Shown piece after piece: positions 8,311 through 18,679 of a stretch of DNA of 64,000 nt. Under the pieces are notes generated by a model that made no database searches, was not told the DNA's origin, and saw only the letters and a list, made by a program, of their open reading frames with translations. Numbering within the stretch: the stretch's first letter is position 1; each line of letters opens with the position of its first letter. The translations under genes were made by a program, and so were the position numbers. This stretch comes from Escherichia coli. Its GTDB lineage: Bacteria > Pseudomonadota > Gammaproteobacteria > Enterobacterales > Enterobacteriaceae. The stretch spans positions 2,604,001 to 2,668,000 of the forward strand of contig CP089930.1 in NCBI GenBank assembly GCA_021307345.1, read 5' to 3'.

Positions 8311-9791
8311 CAGTTACGGAAAGGGTTATGACCGTTACTGGTGGTAGTGCGTGCGGATGTTTGCTGAACAACAGGTGCCGGGCTATCAGGCGCATAGCCA
8401 TCAGCAATAGCATTCTGTTCTGGCGTTGGCGGCGCAACGTTTTCCGGGTTAGTGGAAACCGGTTTGCTCAGCGCATTGTTCAGTGCCAGCAGATCCTGCT
8501 CGTTCAACGTACCCAGAGCTGATTTAATATTCAACTGGTTAATCAGGTAGTTATAACGCGCATTTGCCAGTTCTTGTTTGGCGTTGTACAGCGTAGTGGT
8601 GGCGTCCAACACATCAACAATGGTACGCGTACCGACCGAGTAGCCCGCTTCCATCGCGTCTAATGAGCTTTGGGCGGAAACAACGGCTTGTTTGTAAGCG
8701 TTAATGCTACTGATAGATGCATTAATGTTGTTGAAAGAGGAACGCACGGTTTGCACGACGCTACGGTGTGCGCTTTCCAGTTGTTCGCTGGCACCGACAA
8801 AGTTGTACTGTGCCTGTTTCACCTGCGAGTTAACCATCCCGCCCTGATAAATCGGCAGCGAGAAGCTCAGACCCACTTTGTTCTGACCCATATTGCTGTC
8901 GTCATACTGGGCACTGTTCGCTCCACGGGTTTTCGAACCGCTATAAGAGGTGTCAGAAATCCCGGTAGAAGCCGTTAAATCCAGCGTCGGTAAGTGACCA
9001 TCCTGCGCCTGGCGAATTTGCTCGCGCGCCAGATCCTGGCTCAAACGTGCCTGTAACAGCGACAGGTTGCGTTTTTCTGCTTCTTTCAGCAGCGCGTTAA
9101 CCGGCTGTGGTTTGTCGGTTTTGAAGTTTTCGACATTCAGGGCCGCCAGTTCCGGATAGTAATTACCGGTGATCTGACGCAGTTGTTCAACGGCATTGTC
9201 GAGGTTGTTACGTGCGGTCACTTCGTTCGCCAGCACGGTATCGTACTGTGCGCGGGCGTTCTGCACGTCGGTGATCGCCACCAGACCCACGTTAAAACGT
9301 TGGGTGGTTTGATCTAACTGACGGTAGATCGCTTCTTTTTGCGCCTGGGTATAGGAAAGCACGTCAATAGCATTCAACACGTTGAAATAAGCGGTCGCGG
9401 TGTTGAGGATCAAGGTTTGTTGATCGGTCTGATAGGTGACGTCCTGAATACCGGCAGCCTTTTCCTGCAAGGTCAGCGCCCGCCATTTCGACATATCGAA
9501 AATGGACTGAGTCAACTGCAGGGATGCACTGGTTGCGCTAGAGTTGATGCCGTTCGCGTCGCGGTAGCCGTTGCTATAGGTGTAATCTGCACCTAAACCT
9601 AGCTGTGGCAGTAATGGACTGCGCGCTTCATTAATTTTTTCAAAGGCAGCATCACGATCGGCGGCAGACTTACGCAATTCCGGGTTACTAAGGCGTGCTT
9701 GCTGATAAACTTGCATCAGGTTCTCGGCCTGGCTCAACGTACTGAACCCAGAAAGGCTCAGGCCGATAAGAATGGGGAGCAATTTCTTCAT
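8310..9791 (-). CDS. tolC: outer-membrane efflux and secretion channel TolC
   Basis: TolC is the trimeric outer-membrane channel-tunnel used by AcrAB, EmrAB, MacAB and type I secretion. The protein is 493 aa from MKKLLPILIG at 9791, where AAGGA is well spaced; the Met two codons earlier is directly on the ribosome-binding site. The signal peptide ends SQA, and the mature protein starts ENLMQVYQQ. Two homologous halves of beta-strand/alpha-hairpin are visible (NPELRKSAADRDAAFEKINEARS and its counterpart in the second half). The C-terminal tail after QDLLALNNAL is Pro/Thr-rich and ends NPFRN. It heads the operon with ygiB and ygiC and has a marbox upstream. Confidence 0.98.
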   Translation of the reverse strand: MKKLLPILIGLSLSGFSTLSQAENLMQVYQQARLSNPELRKSAADRDAAFEKINEARSPLLPQLGLGADYTYSNGYRDANGINSSATSASLQLTQSIFDMSKWRALTLQEKAAGIQDVTYQTDQQTLILNTATAYFNVLNAIDVLSYTQAQKEAIYRQLDQTTQRFNVGLVAITDVQNARAQYDTVLANEVTARNNLDNAVEQLRQITGNYYPELAALNVENFKTDKPQPVNALLKEAEKRNLSLLQARLSQDLAREQIRQAQDGHLPTLDLTASTGISDTSYSGSKTRGANSAQYDDSNMGQNKVGLSFSLPIYQGGMVNSQVKQAQYNFVGASEQLESAHRSVVQTVRSSFNNINASISSINAYKQAVVSAQSSLDAMEAGYSVGTRTIVDVLDATTTLYNAKQELANARYNYLINQLNIKSALGTLNEQDLLALNNALSKPVSTNPENVAPPTPEQNAIADGYAPDSPAPVVQQTSARTTTSNGHNPFRN

Positions 9792-9875
9792 TTGCATTCC
9801 TTGTGGTGAAGCAGTATTTAGCGCTGATCAAACTGTAAAATTATTGCGGATTCTAGCAGAAGCCGCTACCGCAAA

Positions 9876-9895
9876 AGGTTGGCGTTACGTGCCAT
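9876..9895 (-). promoter_or_regulatory. marbox upstream of tolC
   Basis: On the minus strand ATGGCACGTAACGCCAACCT fits the MarA/SoxS/Rob consensus AYnGCACnnWnnRYYAAAYn with one mismatch. It lies about 85 bp upstream of the tolC start codon and agrees with the known activation of tolC by these regulators. Confidence 0.8.
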
Positions 9896-9996
9896 AGGGC
9901 ATTAATGTGCCTCAATTTAACACATGACTGCTCAAACGGCAGTCAAACGTCGCTGAAATTCACATTTAATTCACTATTAGTGCCAGGACATTAACC

Positions 9997-10626
9997 ATGC
10001 TTAAGCCAGACAACCTGCCCGTTACATTTGGCAAAAACGATGTAGAAATTATTGCACGAGAAACACTTTATCGCGGCTTTTTTTCATTAGATCTTTATAG
10101 GTTTCGTCATCGTCTATTCAACGGGCAAATGAGTCATGAAGTCCGCAGAGAAATTTTTGAGCGCGGTCACGCCGCAGTCTTGCTACCCTTTGACCCAGTG
10201 CGTGATGAAGTCGTGTTGATTGAGCAGATACGGATTGCCGCGTATGACACCAGCGAAACGCCCTGGCTACTGGAAATGGTTGCCGGGATGATTGAAGAGG
10301 GGGAAAGTGTGGAAGATGTCGCCCGACGCGAAGCGATTGAAGAGGCGGGGCTGATAGTCAAACGAACCAAACCGGTGTTAAGTTTCCTGGCAAGCCCAGG
10401 CGGCACCAGTGAGCGTTCGTCAATTATGGTGGGCGAAGTGGACGCCACGACCGCAAGCGGTATTCACGGTCTGGCTGATGAAAACGAAGATATTCGCGTT
10501 CATGTGGTAAGCCGGGAACAGGCCTACCAGTGGGTAGAAGAGGGGAAAATCGACAACGCAGCGTCAGTCATCGCTTTGCAATGGCTGCAACTGCATCATC
10601 AAGCGTTAAAAAATGAGTGGGCATAA
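9997..10626 (+). CDS. nudF: ADP-ribose pyrophosphatase
   Basis: NudF hydrolyses ADP-ribose to AMP and ribose 5-phosphate, and acts on other ADP-sugars. The 209-aa protein has a complete Nudix box from G97 to L119 (G-x5-E-x7-REAIEEAGL), which binds the Mg2+ ions. The next gene, yqiB, begins at the base after the stop. It starts the nudF-yqiB-cpdA-yqiA-parE run and is divergent from tolC. Confidence 0.97.
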   Translation: MLKPDNLPVTFGKNDVEIIARETLYRGFFSLDLYRFRHRLFNGQMSHEVRREIFERGHAAVLLPFDPVRDEVVLIEQIRIAAYDTSETPWLLEMVAGMIEEGESVEDVARREAIEEAGLIVKRTKPVLSFLASPGGTSERSSIMVGEVDATTASGIHGLADENEDIRVHVVSREQAYQWVEEGKIDNAASVIALQWLQLHHQALKNEWA

Positions 10627-11049
10627 ATGAAGCGTTACACACCTGACTTTCCTGAAATGATGCGCCTGTGCGAGATGAACTTTTCACAATTGCGCCGTTT
10701 GTTACCGCGCAATGATGCACCCGGCGAAACTATAAGCTATCAGGTGGCAAACGCACATTATCGGCTAACGATAGTGGAATCGACCCGATACACTACCCTG
10801 GTGACAATAGAACAGACTGCGCCCGCGATCAGTTACTGGAGCCTTCCGTCAATGACGGTGCGTCTGTATCATGACGCGATGGTGGCTGAAGTGTGTTCAA
10901 GCCAGCAGATTTTTCGCTTCAAAGCGCGGTATGATTATCCTAATAAAAAGTTGCATCAACGCGACGAAAAGCATCAAATTAATCAGTTTTTAGCGGATTG
11001 GTTGCGATACTGTTTAGCACATGGAGCGATGGCGATTCCGGTTTATTAG
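10627..11049 (+). CDS. yqiB: DUF1249 protein
   Basis: 140-aa soluble protein of the conserved DUF1249 family, found next to nudF and cpdA in gammaproteobacteria. It has no signal peptide or membrane segment. Conserved-looking stretches are [10 protein letters not shown] near the N-terminus and [20 protein letters not shown] near the C-terminus. Its ATG directly abuts the nudF stop codon, which implies coupled translation. The function is unknown; the neighbours suggest nucleotide or envelope metabolism. Confidence 0.92.
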   Translation: MKRYTPDFPEMMRLCEMNFSQLRRLLPRNDAPGETISYQVANAHYRLTIVESTRYTTLVTIEQTAPAISYWSLPSMTVRLYHDAMVAEVCSSQQIFRFKARYDYPNKKLHQRDEKHQINQFLADWLRYCLAHGAMAIPVY

Positions 11050-11073
11050 CGTCGTGAAACCTAAGGACACCAT

Positions 11074-11901
11074 TTGGAAAGCCTGTTAACCCTTCCTCTG
11101 GCTGGTGAGGCCAGAGTCAGGATTTTACAAATTACCGACACTCACCTGTTTGCACAAAAGCACGAAGCCCTGTTGGGGGTAAACACCTGGGAGAGCTACC
11201 AGGCTGTGCTGGAGGCGATTCGTCCACACCAGCACGAATTCGACCTGATTGTCGCGACAGGTGATTTAGCGCAGGATCAAACTGCTGCGGCCTATCTGCA
11301 CTTTGCGGAAGGCATCGCAAGCTTTCGTGCGCCCTGCGTCTGGCTGCCGGGAAACCATGATTTCCAGCCTGCGATGTACAGCGCGTTACAGGATGCGGGT
11401 ATTTCCCCGGCGAAGCGTGTGTTTATCGGTGAGCAATGGCAAATCTTGCTGCTGGATAGCCAGGTGTTTGGCGTACCGCACGGCGAATTGAGCGAGTTTC
11501 AGCTTGATTGGCTGGAGCGTAAGCTGTCTGATGCGCCAGAGCGCCATACGTTGCTGCTACTGCACCATCATCCGCTGCCTGCAGGCTGTAGCTGGCTCGA
11601 CCAACACAGTCTGCGTAACGCAGGTGAACTGGATAATGTGCTGGCGAAGTTTCCGCACGTCAAATATCTGCTGTGTGGTCATATTCATCAGGAACTCGAT
11701 CTCGACTGGAACGGGCGCCGCCTGATGGCAACGCCGTCGACCTGTGTACAATTTAAACCACACTGTTCCAACTTCACGCTGGACACCATTGCTCCCGGCT
11801 GGCGTACGCTGGAGTTACATGCTGATGGCACGCTGACTACCGAAGTGCACCGCCTTGCGGACACGCGTTTCCAACCTGATACCGCTTCAGAAGGTTACTG
11901 A
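11074..11901 (+). CDS. cpdA: 3',5'-cyclic AMP phosphodiesterase
   Basis: CpdA hydrolyses cAMP to 5'-AMP and so lowers CRP activity. The 275-aa protein starts with TTG at 11074, preceded by AAGGA; the rare start codon is the usual one for this gene. Metallophosphoesterase motifs appear in order: D22-T-H24, GDLAQD, GNHD, the LHHHPLP segment and GHIHQE, which supply the ligands of the two metal ions. Its stop codon overlaps the yqiA start (TGATG). Confidence 0.97.
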   Translation: MESLLTLPLAGEARVRILQITDTHLFAQKHEALLGVNTWESYQAVLEAIRPHQHEFDLIVATGDLAQDQTAAAYLHFAEGIASFRAPCVWLPGNHDFQPAMYSALQDAGISPAKRVFIGEQWQILLLDSQVFGVPHGELSEFQLDWLERKLSDAPERHTLLLLHHHPLPAGCSWLDQHSLRNAGELDNVLAKFPHVKYLLCGHIHQELDLDWNGRRLMATPSTCVQFKPHCSNFTLDTIAPGWRTLELHADGTLTTEVHRLADTRFQPDTASEGY

Positions 11902-12482
11902 TGTCTACGCTTCTTTATTTACACGGTTTCAACAGCTCGCCGCGTTCTGCAAAAGCGAGCTTGTTGAAAAACTGGCTGGCGGAACATCACCCTGACGTTG
12001 AGATGATTATTCCGCAGTTGCCGCCGTATCCTTCCGATGCGGCAGAACTGCTGGAATCCATTGTCCTGGAACATGGCGGCGATTCGCTGGGTATCGTCGG
12101 TTCATCACTGGGGGGTTACTACGCCACCTGGTTGTCGCAATGTTTTATGCTGCCCGCAGTGGTGGTAAACCCGGCGGTGCGCCCGTTTGAATTGCTAACA
12201 GACTATCTCGGTCAGAACGAGAACCCCTACACCGGGCAGCAATATGTGCTAGAGTCACGCCATATTTACGATCTCAAAGTCATGCAGATTGACCCGCTGG
12301 AAGCGCCGGATCTTATCTGGCTGCTGCAACAGACGGGAGATGAAGTGCTGGATTATCGCCAGGCGGTGGCGTACTACGCTTCCTGCCGCCAGACTGTAAT
12401 AGAAGGCGGCAACCACGCATTCACGGGCTTCGAAGATTATTTCAACCCGATCGTCGATTTTCTTGGTCTGCACCATCTCTGA
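11901..12482 (+). CDS. yqiA: alpha/beta-hydrolase esterase
   Basis: 193-aa esterase of the UPF0227 alpha/beta-hydrolase family. The oxyanion region [10 protein letters not shown] is at the N-terminus, the nucleophile elbow is GSSLGGYYA, and the C-terminal GGNHAF provides the catalytic His. E. coli YqiA has shown activity on short acyl esters, and the natural substrate is unknown. Translation is coupled to cpdA by the TGATG overlap; parE begins 27 bp downstream. Confidence 0.94.
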   Translation: MSTLLYLHGFNSSPRSAKASLLKNWLAEHHPDVEMIIPQLPPYPSDAAELLESIVLEHGGDSLGIVGSSLGGYYATWLSQCFMLPAVVVNPAVRPFELLTDYLGQNENPYTGQQYVLESRHIYDLKVMQIDPLEAPDLIWLLQQTGDEVLDYRQAVAYYASCRQTVIEGGNHAFTGFEDYFNPIVDFLGLHHL

Positions 12483-14402
<1,920 letters not shown>

Positions 14403-14413
14403 AAGAAAGAACA

Positions 14414-14438
14414 TTGCCCGGTCAGGATGGCCGGGCAA
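14414..14438. terminator. terminator between parE and ygiN
   Basis: TTGCCCGG (14414-14421) pairs with CCGGGCAA (14431-14438). The minus strand continues TGTTCTTTCTTTT, so it best serves ygiN, and it may also stop parE transcripts. Confidence 0.65.
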
Positions 14439-14449
14439 ACAAGGCAGGA

Positions 14450-14764
14450 TTAAATCCCCGGTTGCAGAATACGAATATTCATTTCCAGCACATCGCCTTT
14501 TACGGCTTCGCTGTACGCTTTCATGTGTGGCGTCTGCAAATGCGCTTCAAGATGGGCAATGCTTTCCCACTGCTCAATCATCACGATAGAGTCCGGCGCC
14601 ATAGACTGGAAACTCACGCCAGCAGCGCAATCCACCATCGGCGCATAGCCGTGGCAACCTTCTTCCTTCAGTACTATTGGTACGATTTTAGCAAACTGAT
14701 CCAATACCGCCTGACGGTGATGTTGGCCAGGACGAGTACGGATTTCAGCGATTACTGTAAGCAT
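14450..14764 (-). CDS. ygiN: quinol monooxygenase
   Basis: 104-aa ABM-domain ferredoxin-like protein. E. coli YgiN oxidises menadiol to menadione and is thought to form a quinone redox cycle with MdaB. The fold shows the short strands VIAEIRT and IVMIEQWES and the pocket His of the HLEAHLQTPHM segment. It follows mdaB by 30 bp in the same direction. Confidence 0.95.
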   Translation of the reverse strand: MLTVIAEIRTRPGQHHRQAVLDQFAKIVPIVLKEEGCHGYAPMVDCAAGVSFQSMAPDSIVMIEQWESIAHLEAHLQTPHMKAYSEAVKGDVLEMNIRILQPGI

Positions 14765-14794
14765 GGTTAACTCCTTCTAAAGCCAGAGCTCTAG

Positions 14795-15376
14795 TTAACC
14801 AAAAATTTCCACAAGATGCTTGCGATATTCTTCAGTATAGCGGGGAACATCAGGCATTTTTATCACGTCATTAGCGATAAATGTCGGCAGCGGTTCCATA
14901 CCGAGGAATTGGTTTGCTTTATGGAACGGCAGATACACGCCGTCAACGCCGACGCCGTGGAAGAACTGATCTTTTTCGGTGAAGGCTTCCATTGGTGCGT
15001 TCCAGGTCAGAGAGAGCATATATTTTTTGCCCTGTACCAGGCCGCCAGAGCCGTATTTTTTCGACGGATCTTTGCGGGTACGACCATCGCTGGCATACAG
15101 CGTACCGTGACCTTCGGTGAACACATCATCAATGTATTTTTTCACCGTCCACGGCGCGCCCATCCACCAGCCAGGCATCTGCCAGATAACCACATCAGCC
15201 CAGAGAAAGTTTTGTACTTCGGCTTTGACATCGTAGTCGCTGTCGGCGCGAACGATACGGACATCATGCCCGAGGTCGCGGAGCGTGCCATCCGCGACTT
15301 CGGTCAGGGTGTCGTTCAGTTGACCATTGGAGTGGGCGAATTTCTTCGCGCCGTTGATAATCAGGATATTGCTCAT
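14795..15376 (-). CDS. mdaB: NADPH:quinone reductase, modulator of drug activity B
   Basis: 193-aa flavodoxin-fold FAD enzyme that reduces quinones by two electrons using NADPH, protecting from semiquinone radicals. Family motifs are LIINGAKKF at the N-terminus, QMPGWWMGAPWTVKKY, and the SLTWNAP segment. It is the first gene of mdaB-ygiN. Only 109 bp separate it from qseC; in K-12 ygiZ lies here. Confidence 0.96.
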   Translation of the reverse strand: MSNILIINGAKKFAHSNGQLNDTLTEVADGTLRDLGHDVRIVRADSDYDVKAEVQNFLWADVVIWQMPGWWMGAPWTVKKYIDDVFTEGHGTLYASDGRTRKDPSKKYGSGGLVQGKKYMLSLTWNAPMEAFTEKDQFFHGVGVDGVYLPFHKANQFLGMEPLPTFIANDVIKMPDVPRYTEEYRKHLVEIFG

Positions 15377-15485
15377 TTTTTATCCTCAAGGTGAGACGTT
15401 TGCCGACTATAGTACGTCACAGAGCGGTACGGTGAAATTAGCAAAATGTGCAAAGTCTTTTGCGAATTTAGCAACAATACCACCA

Positions 15486-16835
15486 CTACCAGCTTACTTT
15501 CGCCTCAAATCCACCTTGTTTCGCATTCCCAAACACAACATTCATGCCATGCAATTTGGCGATCCGCTGGACAATCGACAGCCCAAGCCCACTGCCGGTG
15601 GCGGTTTGTCCTGGTGGGCGATAGAAACGTTCGCCAATTCGCGCCAGTGCCTCTGGCGTTACACCGGGACCGTTATCCCTTACGATGAAATTATCGGCAT
15701 TCAGCGTGACGTCCACCACGCTGCCCTGTGGACTGTAGCGCACGGCGTTATCCAGCAGATTTCGTACCAGCAAACTTAGCAATAGCGGTTGTCCGGTGCG
15801 TTTGATGCCCTGTGTATTAAGCGTCAGCCGCACGTCAATTTTCGCCTGTTGCGCCGTGTGGTAAATATCCATTACCGACGATTGCAGGAGATCTTCAAGT
15901 GGGATCTCCGCGACGTCCTGAAGGTTATCCAGCGAGTCGAGCCGCGATAGTGTGAGCAGTTGATCAACAAGGCGGGTGGCGCGATCGATCCCGGAATGTA
16001 ACTGTATCAGTGCTTTTTTCCGTGCCTGCGGATCGTCGTCGGAAAGCTGTGCGACTTCGGTTTGTACTTTCAGCGCCGTTAACGGGCTACGCAGTTCGTG
16101 AGCGGCATCGGAGGTAAAGCGTCGTTCACGAACCATCATCGCATGTGTACGGTCGAAAAGTTGATTCAGCGACTCGACCAGCGGACGCACTTCGTTGGGT
16201 ACACCGTCAGCGTTGAGCGGTTTTTCCGAGTCAGGATCGCGCATACGTAGCGCCAGCGCCAGTTTGTTTAGTGGCGAGAGTTCACGACCCAGTAGTACCA
16301 TCATGATGATCAACATGATAGGCAACGCGACGAGCCAGGGAATGAGCTGTCCAGTGACAATCGCCAGTGCCATGTCTTCACGGTATTCCCACTCCTGGCC
16401 AACAACGATGCGATATTTACCATCATGTGACGTCATCCAGACAAAACGCCAGGGATCGTCTTCACCTACCAGTTGCCCATTAGCAAAACCTTCCCGTTGA
16501 TAGCTGTAGGGAATATCTTCTCCATTATCGCCATCGTTAAGAACCATGTTGCCGTCGTGAGTAAAGACTGCAAAGGTCAGCGCATCATCATCTACGTGAC
16601 CGTGTTTTAATTTATTCGGTGTTTGCGCCATACGATCTGCCGCATTGATTTCGTTAAGATCGAGCGTACTTAACCGTTTGGCAAACAGCATCAACTGGGT
16701 ATCGAATAACTCATCGACATTATCCATTGTTTGTTTCCAGGCGACAAAGCTGGAGACAAGCCAGGTCACCGAGGCCAGAATCAAAAAGATCAGCGTCAGT
16801 CTGACTCGCAGACTAAGGCGTTGGGTAAATTTCAT
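15486..16835 (-). CDS. qseC: sensor histidine kinase QseC
   Basis: QseC responds to autoinducer-3 and adrenergic signals in E. coli and phosphorylates QseB. The 449-aa protein has a first transmembrane helix near residues 12-33, a periplasmic sensor, a second transmembrane helix near 160-180, a HAMP linker, the HisKA box [11 protein letters not shown] with phosphoacceptor H246, and an HATPase domain with [16 protein letters not shown] and GSGLGLSIV. The start overlaps the qseB stop (16832-16835). Confidence 0.97.
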   Translation of the reverse strand: MKFTQRLSLRVRLTLIFLILASVTWLVSSFVAWKQTMDNVDELFDTQLMLFAKRLSTLDLNEINAADRMAQTPNKLKHGHVDDDALTFAVFTHDGNMVLNDGDNGEDIPYSYQREGFANGQLVGEDDPWRFVWMTSHDGKYRIVVGQEWEYREDMALAIVTGQLIPWLVALPIMLIIMMVLLGRELSPLNKLALALRMRDPDSEKPLNADGVPNEVRPLVESLNQLFDRTHAMMVRERRFTSDAAHELRSPLTALKVQTEVAQLSDDDPQARKKALIQLHSGIDRATRLVDQLLTLSRLDSLDNLQDVAEIPLEDLLQSSVMDIYHTAQQAKIDVRLTLNTQGIKRTGQPLLLSLLVRNLLDNAVRYSPQGSVVDVTLNADNFIVRDNGPGVTPEALARIGERFYRPPGQTATGSGLGLSIVQRIAKLHGMNVVFGNAKQGGFEAKVSW

Positions 16836-17491
16836 TTCTCACCTAATGTGTAGCCAATACCGTGAACGGTGCGAATAAAGTCGCTGCCGAGCTTACGTCG
16901 CAGATGATGCACATGCACTTCGATGGCATTGCTGGTGACCTCTTCGTCCCAGGTGTACAGTTTTTCTTCAATCAATTTGCGCGGCAGTACCCGACCAGCG
17001 TTACGCATCAGTAATTCCAGCAGGGCAAATTCTTTTGGCTTCAGCGTTAAGGGTTCGCCAGCCTGAGTGGCAATACGTTTGCCGGGGTCGAGCATTACGT
17101 TACCGTGATGTAACTCATTGCTGGCTTGCCCGTTGCTTCGACGCATCAGTGCTTCCAGCCTGGCTGCGACTTCTATTAAGGCAAAAGGTTTACACAGATA
17201 ATCGTCGGCGCCCAGACGCAAACCTTCTACGCGTTCCGCCAGGGCATCGCGCGCGGTCAGGATTAATACAGGCTCACGCTGACCTTTATCCCGCCATTCG
17301 CGCAAAATATCGCGACCATCCATTCCCGGTAAGGTTAGATCAAGGATTACTGCGTCATAAGGTGCGCTATAAAGCGCCTCTTTTCCCTGACGACCTTCCG
17401 TAAACCAGTCAACACTAAAGCCCATCTTACTAAGACCTGTTTTGATGCCGTCGCCAATCAGCATGTCATCTTCTATCAGTAAAATTCGCAT
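16832..17491 (-). CDS. qseB: response regulator QseB
   Basis: 219-aa OmpR/PhoB-type regulator with a receiver domain (acidic D7/D8 region, phosphoacceptor D51 in [10 protein letters not shown] near TARDA-...-YLCKPF) and a C-terminal winged helix ([17 protein letters not shown]). It controls flagellar and virulence genes and cross-talks with PmrAB. It is first in the qseBC operon and divergent from ygiW, with which it shares the regulatory region containing the repeat at 17577-17593. Confidence 0.97.
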   Translation of the reverse strand: MRILLIEDDMLIGDGIKTGLSKMGFSVDWFTEGRQGKEALYSAPYDAVILDLTLPGMDGRDILREWRDKGQREPVLILTARDALAERVEGLRLGADDYLCKPFALIEVAARLEALMRRSNGQASNELHHGNVMLDPGKRIATQAGEPLTLKPKEFALLELLMRNAGRVLPRKLIEEKLYTWDEEVTSNAIEVHVHHLRRKLGSDFIRTVHGIGYTLGEK

Positions 17492-17576
17492 CTTTTCATC
17501 CCTGCGATAGCTGTATTCGTTGCCAGTAAACCGTGTTGTAACGTGCTCTGTACAGTACTAAATTTTCTTTTTTTTT

Positions 17577-17593
17577 CTTAAGAAGTTGTTAAG
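17577..17593 (+). promoter_or_regulatory. direct repeat resembling a PmrA/QseB box
   Basis: CTTAAG-N5-GTTAAG in the qseB-ygiW intergenic region matches the spacing of the PmrA box (YTTAAK-N5-YTTAAK) with one base off. PmrA and QseB are related regulators with overlapping targets. It is a likely site for autoregulation of qseBC and control of ygiW. Confidence 0.5.
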
Positions 17594-17642
17594 GAGTATC
17601 TTGTTTAATGCTCGAAAACAGACATTAAAGGGAGTAACAAAC

Positions 17643-18035
17643 ATGAAAAAATTAGCAGCAGTAATTGCAGTAATGGCTCTGTGTAGCGCACCAGTTATGG
17701 CAGCAGAGCAGGGTGGTTTTTCTGGCCCATCGGCAACACAAAGTCAGACCGGAGGATTCCAGGGGCCGAACGGCAGTGTAACTAACGTAGAAAACGCAAA
17801 ATCCCTGCGTGATGATACCTGGGTAACCCTGCGCGGCAATATCGTTGAACGCATCTCTGACGATCTCTACGTGTTCAAAGATGCCAGCGGTACTATCAAT
17901 GTCGATATCGACCACAAACGCTGGAACGGTGTGACTGTTACACCGAAAGATACGGTTGAGATTCAGGGGGAGGTCGATAAAGACTGGAACTCTGTTGAGA
18001 TCGACGTTAAACAGATTCGTAAAGTGAATCCGTAA
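17643..18035 (+). CDS. ygiW: periplasmic OB-fold stress protein (BOF family)
   Basis: 130-aa periplasmic protein with signal peptide cut after VMA-A (residues 1-20) and a bacterial OB-fold of the BOF/DUF388 family (DDTWVTLRGNIVERISDDLYVFKD). The Salmonella orthologue VisP binds peptidoglycan. Start 17643 is chosen because GGGAG precedes it and the signal peptide begins there; the frame extends further upstream without signal character. It is co-directional with ygiV and under the qseB-side promoter region. Confidence 0.94.
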   Translation: MKKLAAVIAVMALCSAPVMAAEQGGFSGPSATQSQTGGFQGPNGSVTNVENAKSLRDDTWVTLRGNIVERISDDLYVFKDASGTINVDIDHKRWNGVTVTPKDTVEIQGEVDKDWNSVEIDVKQIRKVNP

Positions 18036-18045
18036 TTGTTACCGC

Positions 18046-18066
18046 TCCCGGGACGCGTTCCCGGGA
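18046..18066 (+). terminator. hairpin between ygiW and ygiV
   Basis: TCCCGGGA (18046-18053) pairs with TCCCGGGA (18059-18066) around CGCGT. Only AATAATTT follows, so it is probably a partial terminator or message stabiliser between two genes of one operon. Confidence 0.5.
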
Positions 18067-18087
18067 ATAATTTCGCAGGGAGGCAAC

Positions 18088-18570
18088 ATGAAAAACCTGA
18101 CACTGGACGTGAACATCATCAATTTCCCTTCAACCCGCGTGGCTTTGTTGCCGCATCGCTGTAGCCCTGAGTTGCTCAACTATAGCGTGGCGAAATTTAT
18201 CATGTGGCGCAAAGAGACGGGGCTTTCTCCTGTTAACCAAAGCCAGACATTTGGTGTTGCCTGGGACGACCCTGCAAGCACCGCGCCGGAAGCGTTTCGC
18301 TTTGATATCTGCGGCAGCGTTAGCGAAGCGATTCCGGAGAATCGTTATGGCGTGAGTAATAGTGAGCTTGATGGAGGACGTTATGCCGTGGCTCGTCACG
18401 TTGGCGAACTGGACGATATTTCGCGCACGGTATGGGGCATCATTCGTCAGTGGCTGCCTGAAAGCGGCGAGAAAATACGTAAAGCGCCAATACTGTTTCA
18501 CTACACTAATCTGGCTGAAGGGATGTCAGAGCAGCGGCTGGAAACGGATGTCTATGTGCCGTTGGCGTGA
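18088..18570 (+). CDS. ygiV: GyrI-like small-molecule-binding protein
   Basis: 160-aa protein of the GyrI/SbmC-like family (SOUL-type effector-binding fold) without a DNA-binding domain. Typical segments are FGVAWDDP, FRFDICGSV, GRYAVARHVGEL and ETDVYVPL. In E. coli it has been reported to repress mcbR and affect biofilm. It differs from the K-12 protein at many positions. It starts 52 bp after ygiW behind a good GGAGG. In K-12 mqsRA follows; here ygiS follows after only 109 bp. Confidence 0.9.
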   Translation: MKNLTLDVNIINFPSTRVALLPHRCSPELLNYSVAKFIMWRKETGLSPVNQSQTFGVAWDDPASTAPEAFRFDICGSVSEAIPENRYGVSNSELDGGRYAVARHVGELDDISRTVWGIIRQWLPESGEKIRKAPILFHYTNLAEGMSEQRLETDVYVPLA

Positions 18571-18654
18571 TGGGGGAATCTTTACCGGAGTGTGAGCCAA
18601 ATCACTCGCGATAAGTTTGAGCTAACAATGTCACAGGCGTATTGTTGTCGGGCT

Positions 18655-18660
18655 TATAAT
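18655..18660 (+). promoter_or_regulatory. -10 element of ygiS
   Basis: A perfect TATAAT lies 20 bp before the ygiS start, with TAAGGA as ribosome-binding site between. No good -35 hexamer is seen at the right distance. The leader would be very short. Confidence 0.45.
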
Positions 18661-18679
18661 TTCTTCGGTAAGGAATACC

